Shown: one piece after another, positions 42,457 through 53,119 of the stretch | Numbering within the stretch: position 1 is the first letter of the stretch | Layout of the letters: the number at the start of each line of letters is the position of its first letter | NCBI RefSeq assembly: GCF_003634315.1 | Contig: NZ_RBXL01000001.1 | Span: 2,522,501 to 2,586,500, forward strand | Length of the DNA stretch: 64,000 nt | Origin: Thiocapsa rosea | GTDB taxonomy: Bacteria > Pseudomonadota > Gammaproteobacteria > Chromatiales > Chromatiaceae | Direction: 5' to 3' | Translations under genes and position numbers: made by a program | Notes under the pieces: model-generated | The model's database searches: none | What the model was told of the DNA's origin: nothing | What the model saw: the letters and a program-made list of their open reading frames with translations, nothing else

Positions 42457-42939
42457 ATGAAACAGATGGATCGGGCGGCAATCGTGAGCAGCTCGGTGCT
42501 CGGCACCGAGCTGGACGAGAAGGAAGCGTCGATTCTGGCGGAGTGCATGGGTCTCGTCAGGCTGACCAACGGCGAGTTGCTGGTCTCGGAGGACGAGCAG
42601 CGGCGCACCCTGTTCCTCCTTGCGGAGGGGCGTCTGTGCGTCTGCAAGACGGTCGGCGGGGTCGAGGAGTCTCTCTATCGGATGCGTCCGGGCGAGTGCG
42701 CCGGGACCCGCGCCTTCGTCGATGGCTCCTCGCGCAAGGCGGCCTTGCGCTCGGAGGACAACAGCAGCGTTCTGACCCTGGAGCCCGATGATTTCGAGGC
42801 ACTGGTCGACACCCATCCGCGGCTGGTCTACAAGGTCATGCGTGCGATCTTCCGCATCACCCACACGAACCTGATGCGGGTCAACCTCGAGCGCACCGAG
42901 CTGGCGAACTACATGCACAAGACCGGCGGGCGCTATTGA
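42457..42939 (+). CDS. cyclic-nucleotide-binding domain protein without DNA-binding domain
   Basis: 160 residues from ATG 42457, preceded by GGGAGA. The beta-roll of a CAP/Crp effector domain is visible ('LVRLTNGELLVSEDEQRRTL', 'LFLLAEGRLCVCKTVGG', 'YRMRPGECAGTRAFVDGSSR'), followed by a C-terminal helix. No helix-turn-helix follows, so it is not a complete Crp/FNR regulator. The PBC signature is poorly conserved, so ligand binding is uncertain. It is 147 bp downstream of napB and may be in the same transcript. Role unknown. Confidence 0.75.
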   Translation: MKQMDRAAIVSSSVLGTELDEKEASILAECMGLVRLTNGELLVSEDEQRRTLFLLAEGRLCVCKTVGGVEESLYRMRPGECAGTRAFVDGSSRKAALRSEDNSSVLTLEPDDFEALVDTHPRLVYKVMRAIFRITHTNLMRVNLERTELANYMHKTGGRY

Positions 42940-43075
42940 TCCCGAGACGGCGGCAGAAACCGCTGCCGCACGACGGTCTTGATCCGTTGCTGCGTTCGGG
43001 TTCGAGCATCGCTTCGTCCAGCACCTGCCGATGCCGTGATACGCCGTTGATCTTTGTCTGCGCCTTTGTGCTCGC

Positions 43076-43813
43076 ATGATCCAGGTGCTCATCGTCGACG
43101 ATGATTCGGATATCCGGGACTTGGTCTCCCATGAGGTGCGCCAGCAAGGCTGGAATGTGCTCCAGGCCGGCAGCGACGAGGAGCTGACGGTGCTGCTGCG
43201 GCAGCACACGCCCCACATCATCCTGCTCGACATCCGCTTGCCCGATCAGGACGGTCTGACGATTGCGCGGCGTCTGCGTGCCGCCTCGACGATCCCGATC
43301 ATCATGCTGACGGGTATGGGCTCGGATGTGGACCGGATTGTCGGGCTGGAGATCGGCGCCGATGACTATGTGGTCAAGCCCTTCAACCCGCGCGAGCTGA
43401 TCGCCCGTATCAAGGCGGTGCTGCGACGCACCTCCGCCGGCGCGATGATGCCCGCGCCGACGTCATCTCCCCGACACGATTGCAGGCGTTTCGCCGGTTG
43501 GATGCTGGACCTCTCCGCCCGTCTCCTGACCGACCCCGACGGCAATCCGGTGTCCCTGACCAACGCCGAGTTTCTGCTGCTCGAAGCCTTCCTGGATGCT
43601 CCGCGGCGGGTCTTGAGTCGGGAGCACCTCCTCGAGCGCACCCATTCGTTCGAGGCCGATGTCTTCGATCGCACCATCGACGTCCTCATCATGCGCCTGC
43701 GACGAAAGATCGAATCCAACAGCCACGCCCCGAGGCTCATCCGAACCGAGCGCGGCGCAGGCTATGTCTTCGATGCCGATGTGGAACGGACGGGGCAGCG
43801 TAGGTCGGATTAG
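43076..43813 (+). CDS. OmpR/PhoB-family response regulator
   Basis: 245 residues. The receiver domain (1-120) has the acidic pair 'IVDDDSD', the phospho-acceptor Asp in 'LLDIRLPDQDG' (~52), Thr in 'MLTGMG' and Lys in 'VVKPFNP'. The C-terminal winged helix includes 'LTNAEFLLLEAFLDAPRRVL' and 'VFDRTIDVLIMRLRRKIE'. The most likely partner is the hybrid kinase gene that converges on it. Both TorR-like and KdpE-like regulators fit; the ligand is not predictable. Confidence 0.9.
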   Translation: MIQVLIVDDDSDIRDLVSHEVRQQGWNVLQAGSDEELTVLLRQHTPHIILLDIRLPDQDGLTIARRLRAASTIPIIMLTGMGSDVDRIVGLEIGADDYVVKPFNPRELIARIKAVLRRTSAGAMMPAPTSSPRHDCRRFAGWMLDLSARLLTDPDGNPVSLTNAEFLLLEAFLDAPRRVLSREHLLERTHSFEADVFDRTIDVLIMRLRRKIESNSHAPRLIRTERGAGYVFDADVERTGQRRSD

Positions 43814-43920
43814 CGCAGCGTAATCCGACGCTCTCCGCCGTCACGTCGGGTTACGGCGCGCCGCAAGCCTCGGAGCAAGCACGAGAACGTATACCGGGCG
43901 CGCCTAACCCGACCTACGCC
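43797..43920. repeat. REP-like palindrome between response regulator and kinase
   Basis: GTAGGTCGGATTAGCG (from ~43800) and its near-complement ending TAACCCGACCTACG (~43918) enclose two nested arms (TAATCCGACG and CGTCGGGTTA). It is the well-known 'GTAGGTCGG' intergenic repeat type. The stop of the regulator gene is inside it. Confidence 0.6.
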
Positions 43921-43921
43921 G

Positions 43922-46249
43922 CTATTCGCCATCGAGCGCCTGCCGCACCGCGTGTGCCAGATGCTCGATGGTGACCGGCTTGCGGAGCAGCGCGGCGGCC
44001 GGATCCCGGATCTCGCGCGTCTCGCCGGACGTGAACAAAAGCGCCAGGCCCGGTCGGCGTGAGCGCGCCTCGCGGGCCAGGGTGACCCCGTCCCACGGGG
44101 CCGGCATCGCGACGTCCGTGTAGAGCAGGCGGATGGCCGGCTCTTGCTCCAGCAGGGCCAACGCCGTCGCCCCGTCGCCCGCGGTCAGGACGCGGTAGCC
44201 GAGACCTCGGAGCTGGTCGGCCGTGGTCGCCAGCACCTCGCTGTCGTCGTCGACCGCCAGCACCCACTCGCCCTGGCCCCGCGGCGTCGGCGCGTCCCGG
44301 ACGGGCTCTGCGATCGGCTCGACCAGCGTCGCGGAGGGCGCGGCGACCGGAAGCCGGATGCGCACGGTCGTGCCTCCACCGACGCGGCTCTCGATCCGCA
44401 TCTCGCCCCCGGACTGGCGGGCGAAGCCATACACCATACTGAGCCCGAGTCCGCTGCCTTTGCCGGGCGCCTTGGTGGTGAAGAAGGGTTCACAGACGCG
44501 TTCGAGGACATCCGCGGGGATGCCGCGACCCGTGTCCTCGACCGAGACCTCGACGGCGTCGTCACCGGCAGCCGCGGTCTTAATGCTGATCCGACCGTCG
44601 CCGTCCAAGGCATCGCGGGCGTTGATGACCAGATTCATCAGCGCGTTTTCGAGCTGCCCCGGGTCGACCCGCACCCGCGGCAGATCGGGAGCGAGCACGG
44701 CACTCAGCTCGGTGCCCTCCGCGACACTCACCTCGAGCAGATCCAGCATGCCGTCGACCAGCGCGTTGATGTCCACGACCTCGGGTGCGAGCCGTTGGCG
44801 CCGGGAGAAGGCAAGCAATCGCTCCACCTGGCGCACCGCGCGATCCGTCGCTCCCATCGCCCGCTGCCAGCGCTCGCGAAGCATGGGGTCGTCTTCCGGC
44901 TTGGGCTCCAGATAGGTCAGATTGCCGAGGATGGCGGCGAGGATGTTGTTGAAGTCGTGGGCGATACCGCCGGTGAGCTGCCCGACCAGCTCCATCTTCT
45001 GGGCTTGGCGCAGTTGACCCTCCACCGTTTCCATGCGAAAGGCGTTGTCTTTGAAGACGTTGAAGACGCGGGCCAGGTCGCCGATCTCGTCGCGCCGATC
45101 CATCGCCGGCACCCGCGCGTCGCGCTCGCCGCCGGCCAGCCGCTGCATGGCACGGGTGACCGCGCGCAGGTTCAGGCTGATGTCGCGCACCAGGAACCGG
45201 TAGGAGACGAGGGTTGCGAGCAGCACCACTGCGATACTGACGGCGACGAAGATCAGCGTATTGGTCAGCAGGGTGTCGCCCATGGCGCCCGCGGCTCGGG
45301 CGATGGTCTCGCTGGCCGAGTGCACCAGCGCATCCACTCGCGTCTTGAGCGCGGCGGCGATGTCGCGGCTCGCCGTCACCAGGGACTCCGCGCCCTCGAT
45401 GGTCGCGATCTCCTGCTCGCGCAATCGGAAGACGCCGTCGGCCTGAAGTTGGACCTCCAGGTCGGCGATCGCCTGTGCCAGCTCCGGGCGCAGTCCCGAC
45501 GGAATCCTCGGGATTAGGCCCGCAAGCTGACCGCGGGTGCGCTCGAAGGCGCCACGGAACACCCGTACCTGGTCGAGGCTCGGCGACTCGGCCGCGAGCA
45601 GCAGATCGCTGAAGGCCGAGCCCGCCAGCCGCTCCGCATCCAGCAGGGGTCCCTGGGCACCGGCCGCGCGGCGAAAGAGTCCCGGGTCGACGTCCGTATC
45701 CCGTCCCACCACATCGCTTACCAGCAGGATCGACGGCACCAGGGTCTGCTGCACGCGCTCGCGTAGGGCGAGCAGCCGCTCGCGCTGGTCCTGCAGGGCG
45801 ACACCGAGCATTGCTTGTTGCTCCAGCGCCAGGGCCAGATCACGCAGGTTCGCCGCCAGCTGCGGCGCCAGTCGGGCGATGTCGGCGACCCCGTCGCTGC
45901 CGGCCGGATGCAGGTCGCGCAGCCGCTCGGTCTCGCTGGCCAGGGAGCGCAGGTCACGGTTGATCAGTGCGGTCTGGCGTTGACGCGCCTCGGCGTCCTT
46001 CGCGGCCAGCAGCGCAGGCGCGCGATCCTCCAGCCGCTCGCCGACACGCGCCAGCACCAGGGCAGCGTTGGACGCCGGCAGCTCGCGCTCCATGACCGTC
46101 GCCACCCCGGCACGGGTCTGCAGCAGCGCCATCAGGGCCATGGCGCTCGCGAGCGTGATCGCCAGGGCCGCGAGGCCTAGGATCAGCAATAGGCGGGCTT
46201 GGATGCCGGACAACATCGGGGTGGGTGCACGGTGTGCGAAAACATACAA
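43922..46249 (-). CDS. hybrid sensor histidine kinase
   Basis: 775 residues from ATG 46249; an internal ATG at 46216 is also possible. One transmembrane segment lies near residue 25, followed by a large periplasmic helical domain (~50-310), a second transmembrane segment and a HAMP domain (~360-410). The DHp box '[14 protein letters not shown]' (~440), the ATPase boxes '[10 protein letters not shown]', 'DTGRGIP' and '[12 protein letters not shown]', and a C-terminal receiver with Asp in 'LLYTDVAMP' follow. The layout resembles TorS-type sensors. Faces the response regulator gene, so the pair is probably a two-component system. Confidence 0.9.
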   Translation of the reverse strand: MYVFAHRAPTPMLSGIQARLLLILGLAALAITLASAMALMALLQTRAGVATVMERELPASNAALVLARVGERLEDRAPALLAAKDAEARQRQTALINRDLRSLASETERLRDLHPAGSDGVADIARLAPQLAANLRDLALALEQQAMLGVALQDQRERLLALRERVQQTLVPSILLVSDVVGRDTDVDPGLFRRAAGAQGPLLDAERLAGSAFSDLLLAAESPSLDQVRVFRGAFERTRGQLAGLIPRIPSGLRPELAQAIADLEVQLQADGVFRLREQEIATIEGAESLVTASRDIAAALKTRVDALVHSASETIARAAGAMGDTLLTNTLIFVAVSIAVVLLATLVSYRFLVRDISLNLRAVTRAMQRLAGGERDARVPAMDRRDEIGDLARVFNVFKDNAFRMETVEGQLRQAQKMELVGQLTGGIAHDFNNILAAILGNLTYLEPKPEDDPMLRERWQRAMGATDRAVRQVERLLAFSRRQRLAPEVVDINALVDGMLDLLEVSVAEGTELSAVLAPDLPRVRVDPGQLENALMNLVINARDALDGDGRISIKTAAAGDDAVEVSVEDTGRGIPADVLERVCEPFFTTKAPGKGSGLGLSMVYGFARQSGGEMRIESRVGGGTTVRIRLPVAAPSATLVEPIAEPVRDAPTPRGQGEWVLAVDDDSEVLATTADQLRGLGYRVLTAGDGATALALLEQEPAIRLLYTDVAMPAPWDGVTLAREARSRRPGLALLFTSGETREIRDPAAALLRKPVTIEHLAHAVRQALDGE

Positions 46250-46360
46250 GAAGGGCTGGAAAGGGGAGCGCTGCTATCTCGGGATCGCCGACGTGTAGTC
46301 GTCTTCTTGCGCTCACCGGGCGACCAGCGGATCGAGTTCAACTCGACGATCCCGCGTCCC

Positions 46361-46759
46361 TCACCCGATCCAATCCTCTAGGGCCAGCAGTGGTACGCGG
46401 GAAAACTCATCCGTGTTGTGAGTGACGAGAACCAATCCCCGCGCACGTGCGATCGCTGCGATCTGCAGGTCATAGGGCCCGATCGGCGTACCTTTTTTTG
46501 CGAGGTACGCCCGAATATCCCCGAAATACGGCGCAGCGTCGCTGGTGAACGGCAGACTGGGCAACCAGGACAGCAGAACCAGCAGGCGTTGGCGGTTTTC
46601 ATCGGGCCGGGCGCTTTTGGCGACACCAAACCAAAGCTCCGCCTCGACAGGGACGCATATCCGCAGCTCGGCGAGCCCGGTCTCGCGAACCCGGGTCACG
46701 ACGTCCGCATTGTTCTTCATCAAAGCGATGACGGTGTTGGTATCGAGCAGGTAGGCCAT
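46361..46759 (-). CDS. VapC-type PIN-domain toxin
   Basis: 132 residues. The PIN acidic residues are in place: Asp in 'LLDTNTVIAL' (~6), Glu in 'PVEAELWFG' (~41), Asp in 'IGPYDLQIAA' (~97) and 'HNTDEF' (~115). VapC proteins are metal-dependent ribonucleases that cut tRNA or rRNA until bound by antitoxin. Its start overlaps the stop of the upstream antitoxin gene. Slight resemblance to FitB is also possible. Confidence 0.88.
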   Translation of the reverse strand: MAYLLDTNTVIALMKNNADVVTRVRETGLAELRICVPVEAELWFGVAKSARPDENRQRLLVLLSWLPSLPFTSDAAPYFGDIRAYLAKKGTPIGPYDLQIAAIARARGLVLVTHNTDEFSRVPLLALEDWIG

Positions 46760-47007
46760 TAGTCGAGTGACTCCCGCGGCGCATCGATGCCAAGGTCGGC
46801 ATTGTCGATGTCGTCCGGGAAATCATTGCCGAGGGTGCCGGCCACCGCTGCCAAGAAGGATTCGGTTTCCTTGGATGAGCGCGCCGGCGCAACCTGTTCA
46901 TTGTGATAGCGCTTCTCCAGCTGCTGAATAAAGGCCAAGGCTTCCCGAGCAGCGGATTCCGGCAACCTCAGACTGTGCTCGTAAATGGCTTCCGGTAATG
47001 TCGGCAT
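46759..47007 (-). CDS. antitoxin partner of the VapC-type toxin
   Basis: 82 residues. 'LPEAIYEHSLRLPESAAREA' and 'FIQQLEKRY' recall DUF2281-like antitoxins. The acidic C-terminal half ('NDFPDDIDNADLGID') would wrap the toxin. It precedes and overlaps the toxin gene by one base, the usual toxin-antitoxin arrangement. Confidence 0.75.
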   Translation of the reverse strand: MPTLPEAIYEHSLRLPESAAREALAFIQQLEKRYHNEQVAPARSSKETESFLAAVAGTLGNDFPDDIDNADLGIDAPRESLD

Positions 47008-47243
47008 CGTTGGCTTCCTCCTCCGCCGTGGTGTGCTAAATGTTTAGATGTTTAGTCTACGGTCGTTTTCGATTTGCGATCGATTGAATGGCGGCAGCTC
47101 GATCATCCATGGTGAATCCCTCGCCGAAGCCACCGCCAACCATCTGTAGTCTACCGCAACGCTCCAGGTCAACCAGGATTTGGGGTCGTGCAGATCCCTT
47201 CCGACCGCCGGGATCGTACCGGTGAGGCAACACCCAGGCAGGA

Positions 47244-48761
47244 TCATTCGCACTTCTCGGCCAACCCCATCGCCTCCCGATAATGTCGTCGCTGGCTGTT
47301 GCGACCCAGGCGGTCGGTGAGGGCCTCCCAGTCCGCGGCGGCGGCGCGCAGGCCTTCCTCGGGCGTCGCGCTGCCGGTCATGACGCGGTCGAGCTGGTCT
47401 TCGAGGGCGGCGATGTAGGCACGATAGCCGGGCAGACGCAGGTCGCGTGCGATCTGGGGTGCCGAGAGACTGGCGCGCAGCACGTGCAGGTAGTCCTCGG
47501 CCTGCCGTTCTCCGAGCAGGCCCCGCCAGGGTGCCGGGTCTTCGAGGTGCGACAGACGGTAGGGGTTGATCCCGGAGCTGCCGTCCAGCATGTCGCGCGC
47601 GCTGTGCTCCGGGCTCGCATACCGGGCGACGTAGGCCCAGGCCCGCTCGCGCTCGGCGCTGGCGGCGGGGACCACGGCGATCCAGCCGCCGAAGGCCAGG
47701 AAGCTCACCGAGCGGACGGCCGGCAGTGTCTCCCAAGCACCGCCCGCGGGGTTCCAGACCTCGCGGCTGCCGGGCAGAACGAAGAAGCCGACATCGCCGG
47801 CGATGGCGGATGGCCCGGCCGCGCCGTCTTGCCCCCCGCCCAGCGCACCCGCCAGCACGCCTGTATCGGCCCAGTCGATATTCATCGCGGCCTGTCCTGC
47901 GGCGAAACGGGTGCGCACGGCCTCGCTGTCCAGCCGGTCCGCATCGGCTGGACCGAATCGACGCAGCTCCAGCATCTCATTCAATGCACGCACCCAGCCG
48001 GGATTGTCGATGGCCGGAACCATGGTGTCCGGGTCGAAGAACATGGCACCGGGATGGTCCGGGTGATTGGTGTAGGCCGCGGCGTGACTGAAGAGCGTCC
48101 AGATGCGCTGCCCGTCACGGGCATAGGCCTCCAGCGTGCCGGCCAGTGCGCTGCCGTCGGCTTGGCGACGGCCGCTGAAGAATGCGGCGATGTCCCGGTA
48201 TTGCGACCACGTCTGTGGCGGCTGCAAGGGACGACCGTATTCCTCGGCGAAGGCGGCGCGGGTAGGCGAGTCCTCGAATAGATCCCGGCGATAGGCCCCC
48301 ATGTGCAGATCGCCATCTATAGTTAATGCCATCCAGCGGTTGTCCCAGCGCATCAAGGCGTCGCGATAGAGCGGATGGATGTCGCCGGCGATGGGGCCGG
48401 CGATGATCCGGTCCGGGACCGGCGACAGATAGGGCGCGAAATCCGGCAGCCAGGCGGAGGGGATCATGAGGGCATCGAAGGGCAAGTCGCCGGTGACGAA
48501 GCCGAGCATGATCCGCTCGTAGAGGTCTGCGAAGGGGACCCGAGTCACCTCCACGGCGATTCCGGTCGCGCTCTCGAAGGCTCGCCCGTGCCGCTCGGCC
48601 GGACCGCCGATGGCGGTGGTATCGCGGGTGATCACCTGCAGACTCGCCCCGCTCCTGTTCCGCGCGCTCCGGTCATCTCCGTCGGCATCCGTCGCCCACA
48701 GCGCGACAGACGGCAGGGCAATTATGACAAAGATGACAAAAAGGCCATGGAGTCGTGTCAT
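47244..48761 (-). CDS. ABC-type solute-binding protein (sugar-like)
   Basis: 505 residues from ATG 48761, which begins a signal peptide (MTRLHGLFVIFVIIALPSVA); a longer frame reaches 48866 without a signal. The mature part has the order of family 1 binding proteins: 'QVITRDTTAIGGPAERHGRA', 'MIPSAWLPDFAPYL', 'MALTIDGDLHMGAYRRDLFE', 'TWSQYRDIAAFF' and a C-terminal helical lobe. Binds a carbohydrate or related solute in the periplasm. No permease or ATPase genes are near, so it is an orphan component. It diverges from the OprB-type porin gene (107 bp gap), suggesting common regulation. Confidence 0.8.
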   Translation of the reverse strand: MTRLHGLFVIFVIIALPSVALWATDADGDDRSARNRSGASLQVITRDTTAIGGPAERHGRAFESATGIAVEVTRVPFADLYERIMLGFVTGDLPFDALMIPSAWLPDFAPYLSPVPDRIIAGPIAGDIHPLYRDALMRWDNRWMALTIDGDLHMGAYRRDLFEDSPTRAAFAEEYGRPLQPPQTWSQYRDIAAFFSGRRQADGSALAGTLEAYARDGQRIWTLFSHAAAYTNHPDHPGAMFFDPDTMVPAIDNPGWVRALNEMLELRRFGPADADRLDSEAVRTRFAAGQAAMNIDWADTGVLAGALGGGQDGAAGPSAIAGDVGFFVLPGSREVWNPAGGAWETLPAVRSVSFLAFGGWIAVVPAASAERERAWAYVARYASPEHSARDMLDGSSGINPYRLSHLEDPAPWRGLLGERQAEDYLHVLRASLSAPQIARDLRLPGYRAYIAALEDQLDRVMTGSATPEEGLRAAAADWEALTDRLGRNSQRRHYREAMGLAEKCE

Positions 48762-48868
48762 CGTTCGTTCATCCCGCAGAGTTGTGATACGCGACAGGCC
48801 AAGCGCTCGATCGAAGCGAATCGGAGGGACCCGTCGATGCCGAAACCCGACCCTACGAGAGGACAACG

Positions 48869-50170
48869 ATGAAAACCACCAACACCACTTTGGGTCTCGC
48901 CGCCCTGACCCTTGCGATGATCGCCGCCAACACGGCTATGGCCGAAGACGGCAACGTGGGCGACGAAGTGCCTCTGCCGCCGAGTAGCCCTTCGGACGCA
49001 TCGGGCGGTTGGTTGAACGGCAATTATCTTACCGGCGATTGGGGCGGCAAACGCAACGAGCTTGCGGCCAAGGGCTTCGACTTCTTCGCCTACTACAACG
49101 CCATCGTCGCGAGCAACGTCGGCGGCGGGATCCAGCAAGGCACGGCCCTGGCCGGGGATCTCTACATGGGAATGACGGTCGACCTTCAGAAAGCGGCCGG
49201 TTTGGACGGCTGGACCTTCAATCTGAGCGGTATCGACCGGGCCGGCGCCAGCATCGACGAGGACGTGGGCAGCATCTACAGCGTCATGCAACTCGTCGGC
49301 GGCCAGACCTATTTCCTCTACAACCTCAGCCTGGAAAAGAGCTGGGCCGACGGACAGTACGCACTCAAGTTCGGCCGCATCACGGCGACCGATGATTTCG
49401 CCGGGTCGCCCTTCTACGGCTATTACCTCTCCAACAGCTTCAATGGCCAAATCCGGGCCGTGCTGCTCGACGGCGTCATGACCTCCTATCCCTTCGCCGT
49501 GTGGGGGACCCGCTTCCAATACGCGCCGACCGATGATTTCCGCGCCAAGATCGGCGTCTACCAGTTGACCGAGCGGATGTGGGATCCGGATCTGCACGGC
49601 ACGGACTTTACCTTCCGCTCCAGCGACGGTGTCTCGATCATGGCTCAGCTCGAGTGGGATTGGCGCTGGGGCTCCAAACCCGGTCACTTCGCGCTCGGCC
49701 TGAACAACGTCTATTTCGATATGCCTGATTTCAATTCGGACACCACCACGGACACCTTCATTCGCTATTACGCCCAACTCGATCAGCAGGTCACGCAGGA
49801 GCGCGCAGGTTCCGAGCAGGGACTCTATCTCTTCGGCACACTCGCCTATACCAACCAACAGCAACCGGCGCTCGTGCCCTTCCAGACCAGCTTCGGCGCC
49901 CAATACGTCGGCCCCTTCGCCGGGCGCAACCAAGATCGTCTGATCTTCGGGACGACATTCGGCAAGCTGGGCGACGACTACGCCGCCGAGCAGGTGTCGC
50001 TCGGCAAAGGCGACCCGGATTACGAATGGGTCTTTGAGCTGGGCTATCGCATCCAGCTCACCAAGTTCGCCTACATCCAACCCGATATTCAATACATCGT
50101 ACAGCCCGGAGGGACGGGCGACATCCCGGATGCCACGGTGATCGGCATGCAGTTCGGCGTTTCGTTGTAG
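48869..50170 (+). CDS. OprB-family carbohydrate-selective porin
   Basis: 433 residues with a signal peptide ending at ANTAMA. 'NGNYLTGDWGGKRNELAAKG' then 'DFFAYYNAIVASN' is the diagnostic OprB N-terminal region. Alternating amphipathic strands follow, ending in 'VIGMQFGVSL', a typical outer-membrane C-terminus although the last residue is Leu rather than Phe. It lets sugars cross the outer membrane. It lies upstream of the fruBKA operon, so fructose uptake is the obvious link. RBS GAGAGGA lies before the ATG at 48869. Confidence 0.9.
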   Translation: MKTTNTTLGLAALTLAMIAANTAMAEDGNVGDEVPLPPSSPSDASGGWLNGNYLTGDWGGKRNELAAKGFDFFAYYNAIVASNVGGGIQQGTALAGDLYMGMTVDLQKAAGLDGWTFNLSGIDRAGASIDEDVGSIYSVMQLVGGQTYFLYNLSLEKSWADGQYALKFGRITATDDFAGSPFYGYYLSNSFNGQIRAVLLDGVMTSYPFAVWGTRFQYAPTDDFRAKIGVYQLTERMWDPDLHGTDFTFRSSDGVSIMAQLEWDWRWGSKPGHFALGLNNVYFDMPDFNSDTTTDTFIRYYAQLDQQVTQERAGSEQGLYLFGTLAYTNQQQPALVPFQTSFGAQYVGPFAGRNQDRLIFGTTFGKLGDDYAAEQVSLGKGDPDYEWVFELGYRIQLTKFAYIQPDIQYIVQPGGTGDIPDATVIGMQFGVSL

Positions 50171-50191
50171 GGGAAGCCGCCCGCCGCCGGC

Positions 50192-50436
50192 CGCCAGCCG
50201 CCAGCCGCCAGCCACCAGCCATCAGCCATCAGCCATCAGCCATCAGCCACCAGCCATCAGCCATCAGCCATCAGCCATCAGCCATCAGCCATCAGCCATC
50301 AGCCACCAGCCATCAGCCATCAGCCATCAGCCACCAGCCATCAGCCATCAGCCATCAGCCATCAGCCACCAGCCATCAGCCATCAGCCACCAGCCATCAG
50401 CCACCAGCCATCAGCCATCAGCCACCAGCCATCAGC
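50192..50436. repeat. heptanucleotide repeat tract 1 (CCATCAG type)
   Basis: About 35 consecutive 7-bp units, CCATCAG with CCACCAG variants and GC-richer CCAGCCG units at the left end. It follows 20 bp after the oprB stop. No spacers, so this is not a CRISPR array. Confidence 0.9.
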
Positions 50437-50481
50437 GCTGATCGGTTCCTGATCTCCCGAATGGCGTCGACCATGGCCCCG

Positions 50482-50612
50482 CAGCAGGAGGCAGGGAGCA
50501 GGAGGCAGGAGGCAGGAGGCAGGGAGCAGGAGGCAGGAGGCAGGAGGCAGGAGGCAGGGAGCAGGAGGCAGGAGGCAGGAGGCAGGAGGCAGGAGGCAGG
50601 AGGCAGGAGGCT
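50482..50612. repeat. heptanucleotide repeat tract 2 (GCAGGAG type)
   Basis: About 18 units of GCAGGAG or GCAGGGA, ending 27 bp before the fruB ATG. It is a pure purine-rich strand interrupted only by C, so slippage or triplex structure is possible in the fruB leader. Confidence 0.9.
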
Positions 50613-50639
50613 CTCATAAAAACACTGAGGAGGACCGAC

Positions 50640-53105
50640 ATGATCTCTTTAGACCTCTCCGCGGTGCGTCTCGGCGCGACCGCAGTCGACAAGACCGACG
50701 CCATCCGTCAGGTCGGCCGGATCTTGGTCGAGGCGGGCTACATCGAGCCGGGCTATGTCGACAGCCTGTTGGCGCGTGAACGGGTGGCCAACACCTTCCT
50801 TGGCAACGGCATCGCCATCCCCCACGGGGTGCCCAAGGACCGCGGGATGATCAAGCAGACCGGCGTGGCCGTGCTGCAGGTGCCGGACGGGGTGGAGTGG
50901 AACCCGGGCGATCGCGTGCATCTGGTGGTGGGGATCGCGGCCAAGTCCGACGAGCATCTTCAGATCCTGACCAACCTGACCGATGTCCTCGGCGATCCGG
51001 CCGAGGCCGCGCGTCTTGCCCACACCACCAATCCGGCGGACATCGGCACACGGCTGTCCACCGGAGCCGCACCGGCCAAACCGGCTCCGGAGCCCCTGCC
51101 GGATGATCTGCCGAATCACTTCGATGCCGTCATCACCTCCCCGCACGGCCTGCATGCGCGTCCGGCGACGGCACTGGTCGATATCGCCAAGGGCTTCGGG
51201 GCGACTGTCCGGGTGCGTCACGGCAACCGTGCGGGTGATGCCAAGAGTCTGATCGCGCTCTTGAACCTCGGGGTCGAGTCCGGCGCGACCATTCGCGTGA
51301 TGGCCGAAGGCGCCGATGCGGATGCCGCACTCGCCGCCCTGCGCGAGGCGATCGACACCGGGCTCGAGGAAGAAGAGGAGACCGCGAGCGCGGCCGGCTC
51401 CGCCGAGCTGCCGCGGATCGACTGGGAAGGACCGAGCATCGCCGCGGTGGCCGCGTCGCCCGGGTTGGCGCTCGGGCCGGTCTGGCAGTATCAACGCGGC
51501 AAGATCGTAGTGGCTGCGACCGCGCGGGATCCTGCCGCGGAGCTGACGCGCCTGGACAGGGCCATCGAGGCATCCAAGCGCGAGCTTGCCGAACTCTACC
51601 TCGAGGTCAAGGCCCGCACCGGCGCCGGCAAGGCCGCCATCTTCCTCGCTCATGCCGAGTTCCTGGCGGATCAGGGTCTGACCGATCGCGCCAAGGTGCT
51701 GATTCGCGAGGACGCGCGCTCCGCGGGCTATGCCTGGGAGCAGAGTATCGGCGAGCAGGCCAAGACGCTGGCCGCTCAGCAGGACGCGCTCCTCGCCGCC
51801 CGCGCCTTGGATCTACGCGACGTTGGTCGGCGCGTGCTGCGCATGCTGGCCGAGCGCATCGAGGACGAGCCGAAGCTGCCGGACACGCCGGTGATCCTGA
51901 TCGCCGACGATCTGAGTCCATCCGATACCGCCCGGCTGGACCCGGCCTTGGCGCTCGGAATCTGCACCGCCGCCGGAGGGCCGACCTCGCACACCGCCAT
52001 CATCGCCCGGTCGCTCGGCATTCCGGCCGTGGTCGGGGCGGGTGACTCTGTGCTCGACATCGCGGACGGCAGCCCGATCGTGCTCGACGGCAACAGCGGC
52101 ACCCTGGTCCTGATCCCGACCGACGCGGACCGGGCCAACGCCGAGCGCGCCCGCGCCGACATGGCGACCCAGCGCGAGGCCGAGCGTCGCGCTTGCTATC
52201 AGCCCGCCATCACGACCGACGGGGCACGCATCGAGGTCGTCGCCAACATCGCCGCACCCGAGGAGGCCGGTCGAGCGGTCGAGGCGGGCGGGGAGGGCGT
52301 CGGCCTGCTGCGCACCGAGTTCCTCTTCCTGGGCCGCGATCAGGCCCCGACCGAGGACGAGCAGACCGCGGCCTATACCGAGATGGTCCGCGCCCTGAAC
52401 GGACTGCCCATCATCATCCGCACCCTGGATATCGGCGGCGACAAGGCCGTGCCCTACATGTCCATGCCGGCGGAGGAGAACCCCTTCCTCGGCGAGCGCG
52501 GGATCCGGCTCTGTCTGAACCGCCCCGAGCTGTTCCGCACCCAGTTGCGGGCCATCTTCCGGGCCGCAGCACACGGCCCGGTGCGCATCATGTACCCCAT
52601 GATCTCGACCTTGGAGGAGCTCAAGCGCGCCAAGGCCCTGACCGAGGAGGTCCGTCTGGAGGTCGGCGCCGCCCCGGTCGAGATCGGCATCATGATCGAG
52701 GTCCCCTCCGCGGTGATGATGGCGGAGGAGCTGGCCGCCGAGTCGGACTTCTTCTCGGTCGGCTCCAACGATCTCACCCAATACTGCCTGGCGGTGGACC
52801 GCATGCACCCTGTGCTGTCGCGTCAAGCCGACGGTCTACACCCGGCCGTGCTGCGCATGATCGACGCGACCGTGCGCGCTGCGGACAAGGCCGGGATCTG
52901 GGTCGGGGTCTGCGGGGGCATCGCCGGCGACCCGCGCGGCGTGATCATCCTGACCGGTCTGGGCGTGCGCGAGCTCTCGGTCAGCATCCCGAGCATCGCG
53001 GCCGTGAAGGCGCAGATCCGGGGCCTCTCGATGGAGCAGGCACGCGGTCTCGCCCGTCGTGCCCTGGCCTGCTCCACCTCCGCCGCCGTGCGCGGACTGC
53101 GCTGA
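50640..53105 (+). CDS. fruB: fructose PTS multiphosphoryl protein: EIIA-HPr-EI
   Basis: 821 residues from ATG 50640 after GAGGAGG (50627-50633). EIIA-Fru is at 1-150 with the active His in 'IAIPHGVPK' (~61). HPr is at ~160-250 with '[12 protein letters not shown]' (His ~177). Enzyme I is at ~265-821 with '[12 protein letters not shown]' (phospho-His) and the PEP-binding '[13 protein letters not shown]' and '[16 protein letters not shown]'. It therefore carries phosphate from PEP through three modules to FruA. This FruB type is common in phototrophic proteobacteria and allows a stand-alone fructose PTS. The stop overlaps an ATG of the fruK frame. Confidence 0.95.
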   Translation: MISLDLSAVRLGATAVDKTDAIRQVGRILVEAGYIEPGYVDSLLARERVANTFLGNGIAIPHGVPKDRGMIKQTGVAVLQVPDGVEWNPGDRVHLVVGIAAKSDEHLQILTNLTDVLGDPAEAARLAHTTNPADIGTRLSTGAAPAKPAPEPLPDDLPNHFDAVITSPHGLHARPATALVDIAKGFGATVRVRHGNRAGDAKSLIALLNLGVESGATIRVMAEGADADAALAALREAIDTGLEEEEETASAAGSAELPRIDWEGPSIAAVAASPGLALGPVWQYQRGKIVVAATARDPAAELTRLDRAIEASKRELAELYLEVKARTGAGKAAIFLAHAEFLADQGLTDRAKVLIREDARSAGYAWEQSIGEQAKTLAAQQDALLAARALDLRDVGRRVLRMLAERIEDEPKLPDTPVILIADDLSPSDTARLDPALALGICTAAGGPTSHTAIIARSLGIPAVVGAGDSVLDIADGSPIVLDGNSGTLVLIPTDADRANAERARADMATQREAERRACYQPAITTDGARIEVVANIAAPEEAGRAVEAGGEGVGLLRTEFLFLGRDQAPTEDEQTAAYTEMVRALNGLPIIIRTLDIGGDKAVPYMSMPAEENPFLGERGIRLCLNRPELFRTQLRAIFRAAAHGPVRIMYPMISTLEELKRAKALTEEVRLEVGAAPVEIGIMIEVPSAVMMAEELAAESDFFSVGSNDLTQYCLAVDRMHPVLSRQADGLHPAVLRMIDATVRAADKAGIWVGVCGGIAGDPRGVIILTGLGVRELSVSIPSIAAVKAQIRGLSMEQARGLARRALACSTSAAVRGLR

Positions 53106-53119
53106 TGGAGACCCGGACC

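Noticed and set aside
43797-43920. Rho-independent terminator between regulator and kinase
   Set aside because: The palindrome has no T-tract and matches a REP-type repeat better.
50192-50612. CRISPR array
   Set aside because: Units are 7 bp with no spacers.
50432-50704. Leu/Pro/Ser-rich minus-strand frame
   Set aside because: It is only the translation of the GCAGGAG repeat tract.
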